Position numbers and translations under genes: made by a program. A stretch of 64,000 bases of DNA, taken from contig SMMW01000559.1 of assembly GCA_004794655.1 (NCBI GenBank), positions 1,178,001 to 1,242,000 on the forward strand, written 5' to 3'. This DNA comes from Marisa cornuarietis. Its lineage: Eukaryota > Mollusca > Gastropoda > Architaenioglossa > Ampullariidae. Under the pieces are notes generated by a model. That model saw only the letters and a program-made list of their open reading frames with translations, was not told the origin of the DNA and made no database searches. This document shows, one piece after another, positions 23,541 to 35,990 of the stretch. Positions within the stretch are counted from its first letter, which is position 1. Each line of letters opens with the position of its first letter.

Positions 23541-25699
23541 AAGTTTTCACTACAATTCATTGCAAAAAGGGGGAACCCTATAAACGATGATATCGTTTTT
23601 ATAAGGCAAAATGCACAGCACTCTTTCTTATGACTCGCTGCGACGAAGTCTCATTTTCTGTCACACGACGTCTTGTCTGTGAGTCTGAACACACCAAGCA
23701 TTGAGATATCTAGAGGTTCTGCGCGTTCCCGGCTGTCAATAAAAGCGATATTTTTGTAACTGTTAGATTCTTCTCTTATCCCCATATGAATAGCTGTAAA
23801 CATTATAAACTCAGTTTACGAAAACTTGATCAGTTTAAAAATTGAATTTATAGTCTCTGTAAGGTTGACTATATAATTCTTTTTAACCTGAGGTCTGGAA
23901 TCTTTTATATTATTATTAAACTATAAAGCAATTAGGAAAACGAGGACAGTCGATATTTGATAGCAGATCTGATGTCGTTGCTGTGCCAAATCCTGTTCAG
24001 CCTGTAACCATTACCTCTGTGCAACTAGCCCCATGGTTCTCCACCTGTGGAGACATGCTGACAAGGGGAGCGCAAAGGTGGTCATTTTCTCATATCTCAT
24101 ATAGGTATTAGTGGCTAAGGGGTGTGCGGACGTACCTTGTTTTTCGTCTGGGGGTGGGTGGGTGGGCGTCACAACCTGTTTTGCATGCAGCCCCTATAAA
24201 CTTTGGCAACATGCAGCAGAATAACATGAAGGACAACTAACAATTGTGCGCCCAGATCACCTTCCTTCTTTCCTTATATTCTGCTCCACTGGGCAGCAAG
24301 CCTTTGCATTTATGGTTACTTTGCTTGGAACACTCGATCTCCCCTTGCCTCTTTGACCAAGGGTGTCTACATCATATTTTAGCATAACCTGCATGTTCTT
24401 AAATACCTTTTTTGTGCTGCAAGGAGTTTAAAGCGACTGCTTAAGATTCACCTTTCAATAACACTCAATATCTTGAGCTGTTTTAAATTATCAGTGCACT
24501 TTGCAAATCTCTTAATCATGCATCTGTGTTAACAAAGATTTTAAAAGTTTGTACTTTATTGCTGTATAAAGATGCACGTCATGCTTAGCTTTTAGATAAA
24601 AGGCAGAAACAAAAAGCACTCCCATGACTGCAATTAATAAGTAGTAGGGAGATCTGTCAACTTTCTATACTCATACTACTCTTTCTGATGTTGTATGAGC
24701 ATGTGGGTGCATGTATGCATGCTATACCATGTGCATTGTATATCAAGTGTGCTAGCAGTCTGCAGATATACAAACAACTTTGTAGAACGTACCCCAACTG
24801 GAAACATCAAATCAGTGATAACAGAGATTCAAAAATTGACTTTTAACGTCGATGCTTGTGCAAAAATGCTGGTACCCCAATCACCATCATGCCTGTAAGT
24901 GAATACCACTACCTTCTGAACACAAAATTACACACTGCTGACAAATACATCATCCACTGTCAAAAAACCTACTTGAAATCAGGTTTACAGTCACATCTTT
25001 AATATAAATTTGTTACTAGGGTATTTTTTTTATTTGTGATCCATTTGTAAGGTCAGTAAGCTCTGCCTGCATTGTCCAAGACATAATCAGTGTCACAAAA
25101 GTACATCTAAGGATTTCTTCAAAAAGGCAGAACTATCAAAATATTTTATTTAATGAAATCACAAAGAGAATACCAAATATCTAATAAAAAAACAAAGAAA
25201 GCTATTTTTATGAACACTAAAAGGCAAGTTGCAAATGGAAACCTAAATGCTGATATTAACACTGCTCTGGGTTTTATTTATTTATTTATTTGCACTCCGT
25301 TTTTTTTACTCGCATAATTGCATTTCCCCCCTATTTTTGGTTGAAAGAACCGTTACAAGTTTATGGTGAAATTAAGGAAACAAAGCTCCCAATATATAAA
25401 AACCAAGACATTTAACCAAATCTTTCTTGACATTGAGTGTGACTTGAAGTGACCCAAGGTCACCAACTGTTTCTGGGAGTGTATATATATATAGTGTGTG
25501 TGAAAGAGAAATTATTTCAACATGTACTTACCTGTATACAGCAAGCATATGACCACTACATGTAATTGCCCTTGTGGATTAATTAAGTTGTATTGCATTG
25601 TATTGTTACTTGCAGAGACACTGTCAACTGCATTCATCAACATTAAACTTATATTACACTAGGAAAGACTGCACTAATAAAGCTGCTGTATATGGTCAG

Positions 25700-28600
25700 T
25701 TAGGTTGATGCTTCCACATCTTGAAAAAGTTTACATTCTTTTAGTCTTCTGTGCTTTCTGTAGCTTGCCAGACTTGAAAAACTTAACTTGCACGTTGGGC
25801 AAAATGGTTTTTCAAAACTGTGTTTGCTTATTCTATGACTTCTATAATTAGAAGCATTTGCAAACAACCATCCGCAATCTTCACACATGTATGGTTTTTC
25901 ACCTGTATGTGTGCGTCTGTGGACTTTGAGATGCTGCAGCTGAACAAAAGCAGCACCACAAATTTCACATTTATATGGTCTGTCACCAGTGTGTATCCTT
26001 GTATGTACTGTCAGACTTATCTTTAGCTTAAATCCTTTTCCACATTCGCTACAAACATAAGGTCTTTCATTGCTGTGCGTCTTCATGTGAATGACAAGGT
26101 TTATCTTATTTCGGAATGCTCTGCCACACTCATGACAAAGAAAAGTTTCTGTGTGCTGTGTCTTCATGTGTGCTCTATAAAAATCAATACTGAAAAACCC
26201 TTTCCCACATTCAGAACACAGAAATGGCATGTCAACCAAGTGTTTTTGATTCATATGATGCCTAAACTGTAAGACACGCTTAAATGTTACATCGCACTCC
26301 TTACAAAAGTATTTTTTGCGGTAATGGTGCTCCTTCCTGTGCATGCCTAATGAAAGCATGGAATTAAAAGTTTTTGTACAATATCTGCAATTTAATGTCA
26401 TGCTACTGCTAACATGCACATCCATGTGCTTTACCAGTTTATCATGAGTGCTAAATCGCAGCTCACAAATCTTGCACTTATGAGATGAGTTCCTGCTATG
26501 CACCACTGCATGTCTTAACAAGCTGCGAAGCCTTCTGAAGACCTTGTCACACTCCATGCATCTGAAGCTTTCTTCCTTACCACAGTAAGAACGATGATTA
26601 TACAGGTTTGAGTAAGATGAGAAAGCAACATTACATTTTGCACAAATAAAAGAATTTCCATAATGAGTTCTTACATGTGATTTCAAACATGCAGACCTTA
26701 GAAAAGTGGCTCCACATTCCTTACAAGATGACTGTTTGTTACCAGAATTCAGATGGCACCTCAAGCCATTAGACTGAGAAAATACTGCCCTGCAGTCTGG
26801 ACATGGAAAATTTTTTTTCTGGTCTTTCATGCACTCTTTGTGAGTATTCTGTCTTGTCCTGTCATTTGTGTAGTCATTTAACTGTGAGGCATCTTCCAAA
26901 TGAGGCACCTGCAATGTCATAATCAGTTTTCATGGTCCAGAGCATAACTCATTACCATCTATTAGTCTTTAGCTGCATTGTACAAGAGACAGGGTTATAA
27001 TTTACAGAAATAGCTATTTTGTTTGGAGAAATACTGACTTAAGAATTGTTTATTTCATGTGATGTTAATATTTTAAATAATAATTGTGGATAACCATGAT
27101 TGGTCTTGGTTGTTACATCATTTTTACTTAGGTACAAACATACTGCTTAAACCATGGGGTCATAACATTTTCTTTAGGCACATAAAACACCAGGGGCCAG
27201 TTGCATAACACATTTATAATTTTAACACTTTTAGGCCTGAAATCTATTTAGATAATCAGTTTGAAGTTCACACCACAATTTTAGAATTTTTAAAACTAAG
27301 ACTGCTTCAAGTAAGATAAAGTTGTTTAAGTAAGTCTGACTTTCCATCCTGTCAGTACAATTTTTTGTATGTTCTTGTGCAATGCATCAAAATGGCTAAG
27401 AAGAGATTTTGCTTCTTTAAAATAGTTTTAAGGTTTGCAAAGGTGTTGTGCAACTGGCCCCTGGATTGTTAGAAAAACGTTACTACACCTTTAAACTTGA
27501 GGCTTCCTCCTCAGTCACGCAGGGTTCCAGATTTTCATAGGACTCCCTAGGATTACAGCTAGAAGAGGCTGTCCACAGCCCGTTCTGTACTTCTCTGTCA
27601 ATCTGTTCACTTTCCATAAAAAGTTCTCCAGTTCCAGACATATTCCCTGGGCTGCTGGAACAAAACTTATCCACCAGAAAGGTGTTCATTTCCACATCTG
27701 CTGCACTTTCAATCTGGTCTTGAAGGTACAGACTGGCTGGCTGGGTGGCACAGTTCAAGTCTTCTTCAAGGTCATAATCTTCTGATGCTGATGCTGGAGA
27801 AGAGGACATCGTATCCTGTGGCTTACAAAAAGGTAAACCATTATTCTTTTCTTGAGTATTACTGTGAAGGACTTCCCTTTGATGAGTGAGTCTACTGCAA
27901 TGTTGACAGATTTTCAAAAGAGGCGCACGGCAACTGTTGCAGGTTTCTTTCGACTGCAGCCACTCTTCTACATTTCTGCAAACAAGAAATAAAAACCAAA
28001 GCAAAAAACGAGCATACAAAATTAAAGGACTGATACAAAAATATGTCAGTATTTGGTAGTGTCTTTTACTGCTAATGGGACTACTGACAGCAACAGTCAA
28101 GGAACAAGCAGCTAGTTTTATAAAACTGTAATCTGGAGGGTCTATGTTCAGCACGAATGAATATTGCTACTACTCTTCTGATATGAGCAATACTAGAAAA
28201 ATGCAAGTATGTTTGTGTTCTTTACTTTTACCTTTGTAAGAGTTAAGGAATCAAGAAATCGACTTCGGATAATTTTTGAATATCTAACAAAAACATTAAA
28301 ACTAATAAATCAGTTACTAATTCCGAAACCATCAACGTTTACCAGCGATAAGTTTCATAGGACTTGGCTGTTCTACGGGACATATCTTTCCCATTGTTCA
28401 ATAGACCATAAACATGACAGAACTAAAATTCTTGATCAACTCTGATTTGAGTGTTCCAGTTATTGCCTCGTGCCATTTCTTTGTACCAGTAGGATGTGGA
28501 TAAACAACCTGTTTTACTGACATATTTTAATGCATTATCAGGGTAAAAATTCAGCATTGGTACCAGCACATGCAATTTTGCACATTACTTACAGGGTGCA

Positions 28601-31600
28601 CTGCGACTTTTTTGACTTCAATTTCTGCTTCTTTGATTTTAAAGCTGTCACAAATGATGAATGAAGGTGGTCTCCACCTTTATTAGCAAGAAGACTTTTT
28701 TCCTTCAGTTTTCCTATAATAGTGTTTAATGAATCAACTTGTTTCCTCAGAGCTGAGCTTTTTCTTTGCTCAAGTATCACTTGATTCCTCAAGGTCTCCA
28801 TATGTTCTATAGTATGATCTAGTCTTTGTTTTAGCATCTTAGGGCTTTGTGTCACATGATAGACATGGTCTAATTGAATCTGGGCAGGTACTTGTGACGC
28901 TACATGAACTTCTTCAGTCTTGTCAGATGTGTCTTCTGTATAATCTGAGGTGTTGAAGGAATCAGCTTGCTGGGCAGGTACTGGTGACGCTACATGAACT
29001 TCTTTAGTCTTGTCAGATGTGTCTTCTGTATAATCTGAGTTGTTGAAGGAATCAGCTTGCTGAGCAACTCTCTGCCTTGGTGAAGGCCGTTTTTTGACAT
29101 TCTGCAACAAATAAAATGATTTTATTTAAAGGTTCCCTGCCTAGCGAAATTAAGTTTTTATTTTAAAACCATTAAGTATATAATAGTTATAGCCACAATA
29201 AATTCTCAAAGATGTACTTACCTTTGGTAAGAGAGTTACCTGCCCTTGTCGCATCATGTGCTTGATGGGGCAGCTCTACAAATTATATGTATTTTCACTG
29301 TGATTGACTGATCTTTCTCTCATGTGCTCTACATCTTCTACTTCCTTATTTGAAAACATCTACTCTGGAATGTTTGTGGATTGCTCGCTCGTGGAAGAAG
29401 GACGTTTTCAAAGTTTTCTTTGCTGGACTTTCTTCTGCTTACTACACCATGTGCTCCAACATGGCTACCGAACCTCTCTGCCGGCCTTTGCTTCGACACT
29501 CTCAACGCACCAGACAGGACGACGCAGCCACCCCAGCGTGTTCCCATACAAGAAAATTACCTACGGTAGGCACGAACTTATATCACTGAGGTTTAAGACT
29601 TCTGATCGCTCATTAGCGCTTTGCACCGTGCTTCGTACTTTGAACATTCATAGCCACTGTGACATTTCTCGAAAGAAAAAACGCCGCCCGTTCCGTGGCG
29701 GTCGTCGGCGACACCAGCATCGCCGTGATCAAAGTGAACCAGTTGACATAACCACCAGTAACACCAGCCGGAAACACGACCGACCAACTGGGTCAAATAA
29801 CTTTACATCTCGGCGACCAAACCAACATGATCGCCTGAAATCAGTAGTCACCCAAGTTTCCCGCACACGACAACTGAACACTCGCCTCCATGTTGGGCTT
29901 TTCAACGCTCAGTCGGTATCGTCCGCACAACAGTCACTAAAGCGAGTTGAAATAGTAGAATTTGTGACAGACCGCCACCTTGATATTTTCATCATCACCG
30001 AGACGTGGCTTAAACAGCGAGGTGACGAGAGCGTGTGTGTCGATCTTACTCCAGTGGGCTACTGCCTGAAATCTTTCCCCCGCCCTACACGTGGTGGTGG
30101 TATTGCTATAATCTACAGATCATCACTTGCCAAGTACCTGTCTTTTACTACTCCCGTATCGTTCCCTCACACGTCTTTTGAATTTGTACAAGTCTCCTCT
30201 TCGGCTCCTCATTGCTCGATGCACCTGCTCTGCATCTACAGACCTCCTCCTAGTGCAAGGAACAAACTTACAGCCTCTACATTTTTCTCGGAATTCCATG
30301 ATCTCTTGGATTATAGCAATACACTAATTGGACCCGCCATACTCCTCGGAGATGTGAATGTGCACTTCGACAACAGTGCTCACCCTGACACTGTCAAAAT
30401 GTCTGAAATGCTGCACACCTTTCGTCTCGTCCAGTCCGTGTCGCAGCCAACACACAAAAGAGATCACATCCTGGACTGGGTCATACATCGACCTGATGAC
30501 CACTTAGTCCAGTCAGTTGATGTTTCCCACGATCTCTCATCTGACCACTACTGTGTACTGATCGAACTTGATCACAAATGCCCATCATCGGCGCCAGTTT
30601 TTAGATCCACTCGCTCATTACGAAATGTTGATAGACTGGCATTCAAAGCACAGCTGCAGATGGAGCTCCTCCAACCACCCTCTGCCGAGCAACTTGACTG
30701 TGTTTTGCGTCGAGTAGTTGATGACCATGCCCCAGTGTCTCGACGTCTGATGCGCCAGTCTAAATGTGCGCCTTGGCATTCACAGATCCGCGTTGAACTC
30801 CGTGACCTGAAGCGCACGCGCCGGCGAGCTGAACGTCTTTGCCGGAAGACTGGACTCGCCATCCACAAAGAAATTTACAATGCTGCAAAGCGAAGCGTGG
30901 CAAAATGCATTTATGAGGCTAAAACATCATACCTTCAGGGCCAAATAATTAATTGCACCTCCTCCAAAAAGCTTTTTGCCATTTGCAATAAAATGACTGG
31001 ATCTAAGACAGCAACACCACTGCCTACTGCCTACTGCCTACCCTGCTTCACTGCTGCCGCAAGTTTTTAGTGATTATTTCACCAGCAAGATATCGGACAT
31101 TCGATCATCATTAGACTCGGCGTCGGCGCTTGACAGCATCTCCTGTGATGTCCTCCCAGGATGTTCCATGACCAAGTTCCTACCAGTCTCTGAGACCGAT
31201 GTAAAAGCGGTTATCCTAAAAGCTAAAGCAACAACCTGCGAGTTAGATCCGATGCCCACGAGCCTTCTGCTCGAGTGCCTAGATACTCTACTTCCTGCCA
31301 TCACAAATATTGTAAATGTCAGCCTGTCGTCAGGTGTTTTCCCATCTCTGTTCAAGAATGCGGTGGTGAGGCCACTTCTAAAGAAATCCACGCTTGATGT
31401 CAATGTGCTAAACAACTACCGTCCAGTCTCCAACTTGTCTTTTCTAAGATCATAGAGAAAATAGTTTTGACACAGCTCTGGGCCTATTTACAAGACCACC
31501 ATCTTCTTCCACAAGCTCAGTCGGCATATAGACCTTTCCACAGCACTGAGACCACTCTTATTAAAGTAACAACAGACATATTATCTGCTCTTGAGAGTGG

Positions 31601-34600
31601 TGATGTTTCTCCATTAACCCTACTGGACCTGTCTGCTGCATTTGACACTATAGACCACTCTCTGCTTCTTCACAGACTCCACACCCTCTACGGGATTTCT
31701 GGACCTGCCCTCTCATGGTTCAACTCCTATCTCACTGATAGGACCCAGACTGTGGTAGTCGATGGTCAGACATCTCGCCCTGCTTCACTTTTCTGTGGCG
31801 TTCCCCAAGGCTCAGTACTTGGCCCAGTCCTGTTCATCCTGTATACTAAACCACTTTCATCTTGCATCCGGTCTCACCAGGTGTCTCATCAGTCCTATGC
31901 AGATGACACGCAGCTTTACTGTTCTATTCCACTGGCTGAGTCTCACTCTGCTATTAGCTCTCTAGAAGCTTGTATTAGTGATGTCAAGGGCTGGATGGTG
32001 AAAAACAAGCTTAAACTAAATGATGATAAAACGGAAGCCCTCTTGTGCCATAGAAGAAGACATCAACCTTCACTAGTCAGTCTGCCCAATCACATCAAGG
32101 TGGGCGACAGCAACATCACCTTCACGTCATCCGTTAGGAATCTGGGATTTATTGTCACCGCAGACATGACCCTTGATAAACATGTTACAGCTGTCTGTCA
32201 GTCTGCCTACTATGAGCTCCGTAAGATCAGTGCCATCCGTCACTTTCTCTCTACACGTGCCACCAACACTCTTGTCTGTGCGTTTGTTCTTTCACGACTT
32301 GACTACTGCAACTCCTTGCTGGCAGGCTGCCCCTCATCCCTCATTCAGAAACTCCAGAGAGTACAGAACTCCGCTGCACGTCTGGTACTTAGAGCAAGGA
32401 AACGGGACCATGTCACACCTCTCCTTCGTTTTCTACACTGGCTACCCGTCCGTTCTCGCATCCAGTACAAACTGTCTGTGCTGTGTTTTAATTTCTTTGC
32501 TGGCTCCTGTCCTGACTATTTCTCTGAACTTCTCATCCCTTACTCTCCGGCCAGACAACTCCGCTCTTCCTCTGACAACCGTACTCTGACTGTTCCTGTC
32601 ACCAGAACAACAACATATGGTCACAGGACTTTTGGCTACTGTGCTGCAAAACAATGGAACTCTCTTCCTCTCCATATCCGCCACCTTCCTACAATTGAAT
32701 CCTTCAAATCTGCACTGAAAACGCACCTCTTCCTTGAGCACTACTCCTAGTCCACAATGCTAGTCCTTACCCCCCCCTTCCCTCTTGCTACTTTACCCAT
32801 CACTATTTTTCTCTGTTCCTGTTACTTGATGCCTTTTGTTATCTGTTTTTGTCAGTACTGTCGTTTTCTTTCGTCCCCTGTGTTCTGTATCTACTTAGTC
32901 CACGTCTCTTCCCCGTTTTAAGCGCTAAGAGCATACTCTCTACGAGTGTGAATATGCGCTATAAAAATCTTCACTATTATTATTATTAAACAAATCATCA
33001 GATGAACATTAGTGTAAGCATGCAAACACTGAAAATTTTATAACTTAATTCATTATATTTAAACTGTTTGTAAACATTCCAGGCAGGCATTCAGTAAATC
33101 ATTATACTGTGCACCATATAAACAGTGTCTTAAAGGGTTACATGGAACAACATTTTGACATAGTACACAACCATTGAACATTCATCTCCACTAACATACA
33201 AAAATGGTAAAGTCTTATTTTTGCTGCACTGTGATAGCTGTGGTGTATGTGTGCACATACGTCAAATGTAGACTGTACTTTTTCAATCTGTTGCAGAGCA
33301 CTAAAATGTGATATTTTGTGGGTACTATCTTCTTACAATAATTTTATGGAATCATAGATGATAACAAAAATTCATAACAGGACATTTTCAGCTTGATATT
33401 TTTTTCACCTTTTGTGCTGGTAGTGGTTTTGGAAACTTAAAGATGGTAGGAACTGCATCTTCCCTAAGACGCATTATTTGACCTGTACGGTCAAAGCAAG
33501 AGTCTTCAAAATGATCAGAACAAAGGAATGAATACTTGGATGGACAGTTCCTCTTTTCATATTCACAATCCATGTCTTGAGCAATTCACGTTTCTTTGGG
33601 AAACTATAAAAATATGATGATGATAAGAAGAAGAAAGAAAGAGAGTGAGTGAACTAGTGAAGACTGCACTGAACGTCACGTTAAAAACTAAAAGCAATCA
33701 TTCTGAAGCATCAGGAAGCAAGCAGAAGAACTAATATATACAACTAATTATTAACCCTCTTAGTACGATAAAAAAATGTAACACTACAATGACGCGCTTA
33801 TAACTGAAGATCGCCAAGACGACAGTGGGTAAAGTTTGTTTTTTTATTATTGGCTTGCTGCTCTTAGGTAAACATTAGACCATGAAACCTATATATTTTT
33901 GAAAAAGAGAAAACTTGAACTTTTCAATAAAAGTAATGAAAATTGCCTTGTCCATGCTACATGGCAAAGCCCATCGTGGCCAAAGGGTTAAACATTAGAC
34001 TAAAGTGGCAGAACTGATGATGGATGAAATAGTATGCAAGCAAAATATTTTAATATTATGCTATATTTTGTTTCACTGTCAACTACTTACTGTTAGTGGT
34101 GTCTATAAGATAATGTGGATTTATAAGCACATTTTCCCACTTAACAGAATCGATGTGCTTTACAAAAACGTAAATAAAAAAAGAATGACACAAAATGCAG
34201 ACAGACCATAACAGATCAGAAAACAAATGTACAGGCACATCAATAAGAATTAAAGATAGAAAAGGAGAAGCATGCTCACATGCAATAAAAGCACAGTACT
34301 AAAAAAACAGTAATAAGATCTGCCAGTCAGGGTGAGGGGAAAGGGTTATTTGAGGCTGTGCATTAAATGACTGAAACACTAGCTACAGCAAAGGTGGCAG
34401 AAACCTGCAGTGCAAACAGACTTGAGACTGAGCAATAGTAAGCGCATGTTCTAAAGGATGTTCTTCACAGGGCAAAGTGCCTCCTGCATGGCAAAAACTG
34501 CACTGTATTGTTTTAAAAGTTATAGTTCAATGTGTTGATCAAAGTTCCAATGTTCTGAAAGTTCGCCCCAAAAACCATTGGTTTCCTGTGACATTTACAT

Positions 34601-35243
34601 ACAACTTTGCCAAACTTAGTAAATATTCGTTATTTTCTACGTGAAGGAAGTCTTTTACAACAGAGCAGTGTTCGCTGGATAAGCCAGTTTCCTCGCCCTC
34701 CACCAGCTGTCTCTGGCCCTTCATAGTACCACGGACTTGTATTACACGTCCTATACACCGTGATAGTACAAAACATATCTAGGCGAAACCACTTTTCTGC
34801 CAAACTAACCAGCCAGTAGACCAGCAAGAGTTCACTGCAGACCACCTTGTTTCTACTTTGGCGCGCACTGTGATGAGTGGTACAGAGGTTACAGAACAGT
34901 CTTGAAAATTCAGGGAGCAGGATGCAGGATGGTACAAAAGGGATTTGAGAGTTCTGTCTGCGCTGACGCAAATACAAAACCTTAACCGTGAAAAATGCAG
35001 TATGTCAGTGGTATGTAGATCAGAAAAAGATCTTTAAAATGAAACCTAGTGCAGAGAAAAACAGAAGCAAGCGGCGCAATAAAAGCACAGATCAACTGAA
35101 CGCACTAAACGTGATGAATACGAGAAAGGACATACAGACAGAGAACAATCACCGTTGAGCACATTTTATTACTACCGATGAAAACTCTTTCCACATCCTT
35201 TTCTGTGCACATTAGGGCACCTCCAGGCGGCACACTGTGGCAT
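25700..35243 (-). CDS. THAP-domain / C2H2 zinc-finger fusion protein (frameshift in exon 2)
   Basis: Exons in transcript order: 35243-35176, 33603-33409, 29101-28593, 27975-27489, 26908-25700. Exon 1 gives [20 protein letters not shown], the first THAP cysteine pair; exon 2 continues with [17 protein letters not shown] and, in another frame, [18 protein letters not shown] and AVPTIF, completing a C2CH THAP DNA-binding domain. Exon 3 holds two 30-residue repeats and a coiled coil ([19 protein letters not shown], about residues 178-227) typical of THAP proteins. Exon 4 has a C-x2-C-x8-C-x2-C cluster and an acidic/serine region. Exon 5 encodes about 13 zinc fingers, ten of them canonical C2H2, with TGDRPY/TGEKPY linkers. 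The five exons sum to 2468 bases; one extra base in exon 2 would make 823 codons in frame. A LINE fills the 4.3-kb second intron. The likely role is sequence-specific DNA binding in the nucleus; targets unknown. Confidence 0.82.
27191..27463. mobile_element. MITE family A, copy 2
   Basis: The ends CAGGGGCCAGTTGCATAACA and TGTTGTGCAACTGGCCCCTG are a near-perfect terminal inverted repeat, better kept than in copy 1 (8794-9061). Internal sequence aligns along the whole length, for example CAGTACAATTTTTTGTATGT in both. No target duplication was found. It fills most of the intron between THAP-ZNF exons 4 and 5 and ends about 25 bases before exon 4's donor. Confidence 0.85.
28886..29065 (-). repeat. 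Coding tandem repeat, 2 x 90 bases
   Basis: THAP-ZNF exon 3 has two consecutive 30-codon units that start AQQADSFN and contain [11 protein letters not shown] and EVHVAS. The units differ at only a few codons (NNS/NTS, KTKE/KTEE, SPVP/SQVP), so the duplication is fairly recent. It preserves frame and lies between the THAP domain and the coiled coil. Confidence 0.9.
29300..32990 (+). mobile_element. CR1/L2-like LINE, endonuclease plus reverse transcriptase, inactive
   Basis: The first frame (29304-31070) carries an APE-type endonuclease: [48 protein letters not shown] and [13 protein letters not shown] blocks follow in two other frames: [11 protein letters not shown] (to about 31445), then [33 protein letters not shown] and the active-site YADD (31896-31907), ending at 32750 with [15 protein letters not shown]. 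Two frameshifts break it: one at a threefold TGCCTAC repeat (about 31021-31043), one near 31440. The 3' UTR ends GCGCTATAAAAATCTTCAC and (TTA)n. It lies antisense in THAP-ZNF intron 2. Near full length but dead. Confidence 0.92.
33409..33603 (-). pseudogene. THAP exon 2 with one-base frameshift
   Basis: The acceptor TTATAG joins in frame to exon 1 and gives [17 protein letters not shown]. At GGAAC (about 33547-33551) the frame that carries the second half of the domain, [18 protein letters not shown] through AVPTIF and the donor, is shifted by one base. A lost A in GGAAAC would explain it. The rest of the gene is intact, so this may be an assembly error, a real allele that breaks the protein, or an early stage of decay. 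If exon 2 is used as read, translation stops soon after the shift. Confidence 0.75.
33604..35175. other. THAP-ZNF intron 1
   Basis: No exon or recognisable protein is seen. The middle (about 34080-34460) looks like old repeat sequence: it has an ATTTATAAGCACATTTTCCC block distantly like repeat family B, and CATGCTCACATGCAATAAAA. Several 60-115 residue open frames here have no recognisable motif and are judged chance. Confidence 0.5.
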
Positions 35244-35990
35244 TGTTGGCAACCAAGATTTAAAATCCTATCATCAAATGTTATAACTTATGAAAGCAAG
35301 TAATCGGGTGACCAAGATGGCTGATAGACTACTTCACTGATAGCGCCAGGATCGGCCAATGTTTAGTCAACGAACGCTGGCTGTGCTACCACCGTCCGCC
35401 ATTTCGGTAACCTGCAATTTTTGTCGTCTGCTATCGCAGACTACGTTGTTTCAGGCACCGTTGACCAACTGTTTAATCATTAAATACTCTTTCATGATAA
35501 AGACAGCGGAGTCTGCCTTTGTGTATTCGATTTAGCTTATCCGAAATTTGTTCCTCTTTTCTACGCCAAACTACTAAAAAATAAGTGCTAAGAATTAATA
35601 TCACATGAAATAAACACTACTGAACGACAGGTTCAATTCGACTACATGTTGCTGGCCTTTCTGTTTCCATTTTACTTCAAATTTAGTTGATTGATAAAAT
35701 CATAAAATGTAACAAAACGACCTCTACTGAACTGATAGCTTCTAATGAAACCAAACCAGCAGTTTTAACATCACAAAATGTGCAAACACTATAGGTGCTG
35801 TATCTGGTCATAGACTTTAGATACTTTACATTTCAGGATAATTTGTGTATGCAATAACTCAATCTGAAGAACATTAAAATGGTAGAGAGGGAAGAAGAGA
35901 AAGAGAGAATGTCACAGTTTCACTTAAAAACACATAATTTATTAATTATTCATTGCTCTTGACAGTGACCGTGTTGTATCGTAGTAATGA
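35244..35990. promoter_or_regulatory. Upstream region of the THAP-ZNF gene
   Basis: Between the THAP-ZNF start and the mini-THAP stop, a CCAAT motif occurs near 35356 (GGCCAATG) and a CCGCCATTT motif near 35396-35404, which on the minus strand reads AAATGGCGG, close to the YY1 consensus AANATGGCGGC. These fit a TATA-less promoter firing leftward into THAP-ZNF. A minus-strand AATAAA (35938-35943) about 50 bases past the mini-THAP stop is a good poly(A) signal for that gene. Nothing else is seen. Confidence 0.45.

Larger units (their letters stand above)
22081..25699. other. Intergenic region between TMEM94 5' end and THAP-ZNF 3' end
   Basis: No gene is supported here. The left part (22081-22260) should hold the TMEM94 5' UTR and promoter. 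It then contains a cluster of AATTCGTCCCA motifs (22280-22400), a 135-base duplication (22560-22780), a dispersed repeat copy (23310-23530) and, near 24029-24085, TGGTTCTCCACCTGTGG, which resembles the end of old hAT elements. A TTTA run (25273-25291) provides minus-strand AATAAA hexamers that may end the THAP-ZNF transcript about 410 bases after its stop. Near 25575-25605 there is a TTGTATTGCATTGTATTG tail like that of the LINE at 12.4 kb. Confidence 0.6.

Noticed and set aside
24695..24898. 67-codon plus frame
   Set aside because: No domain, no splice partner with homology, and the region is old repeat-like DNA.
30572..30868. 98-codon minus frame
   Set aside because: Antisense shadow of the LINE endonuclease region.
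34630..34977. 115-codon minus frame considered as the first THAP-ZNF exon
   Set aside because: It lacks the THAP cysteine pair and its phase does not fit; the exon at 35176-35243 fits both.
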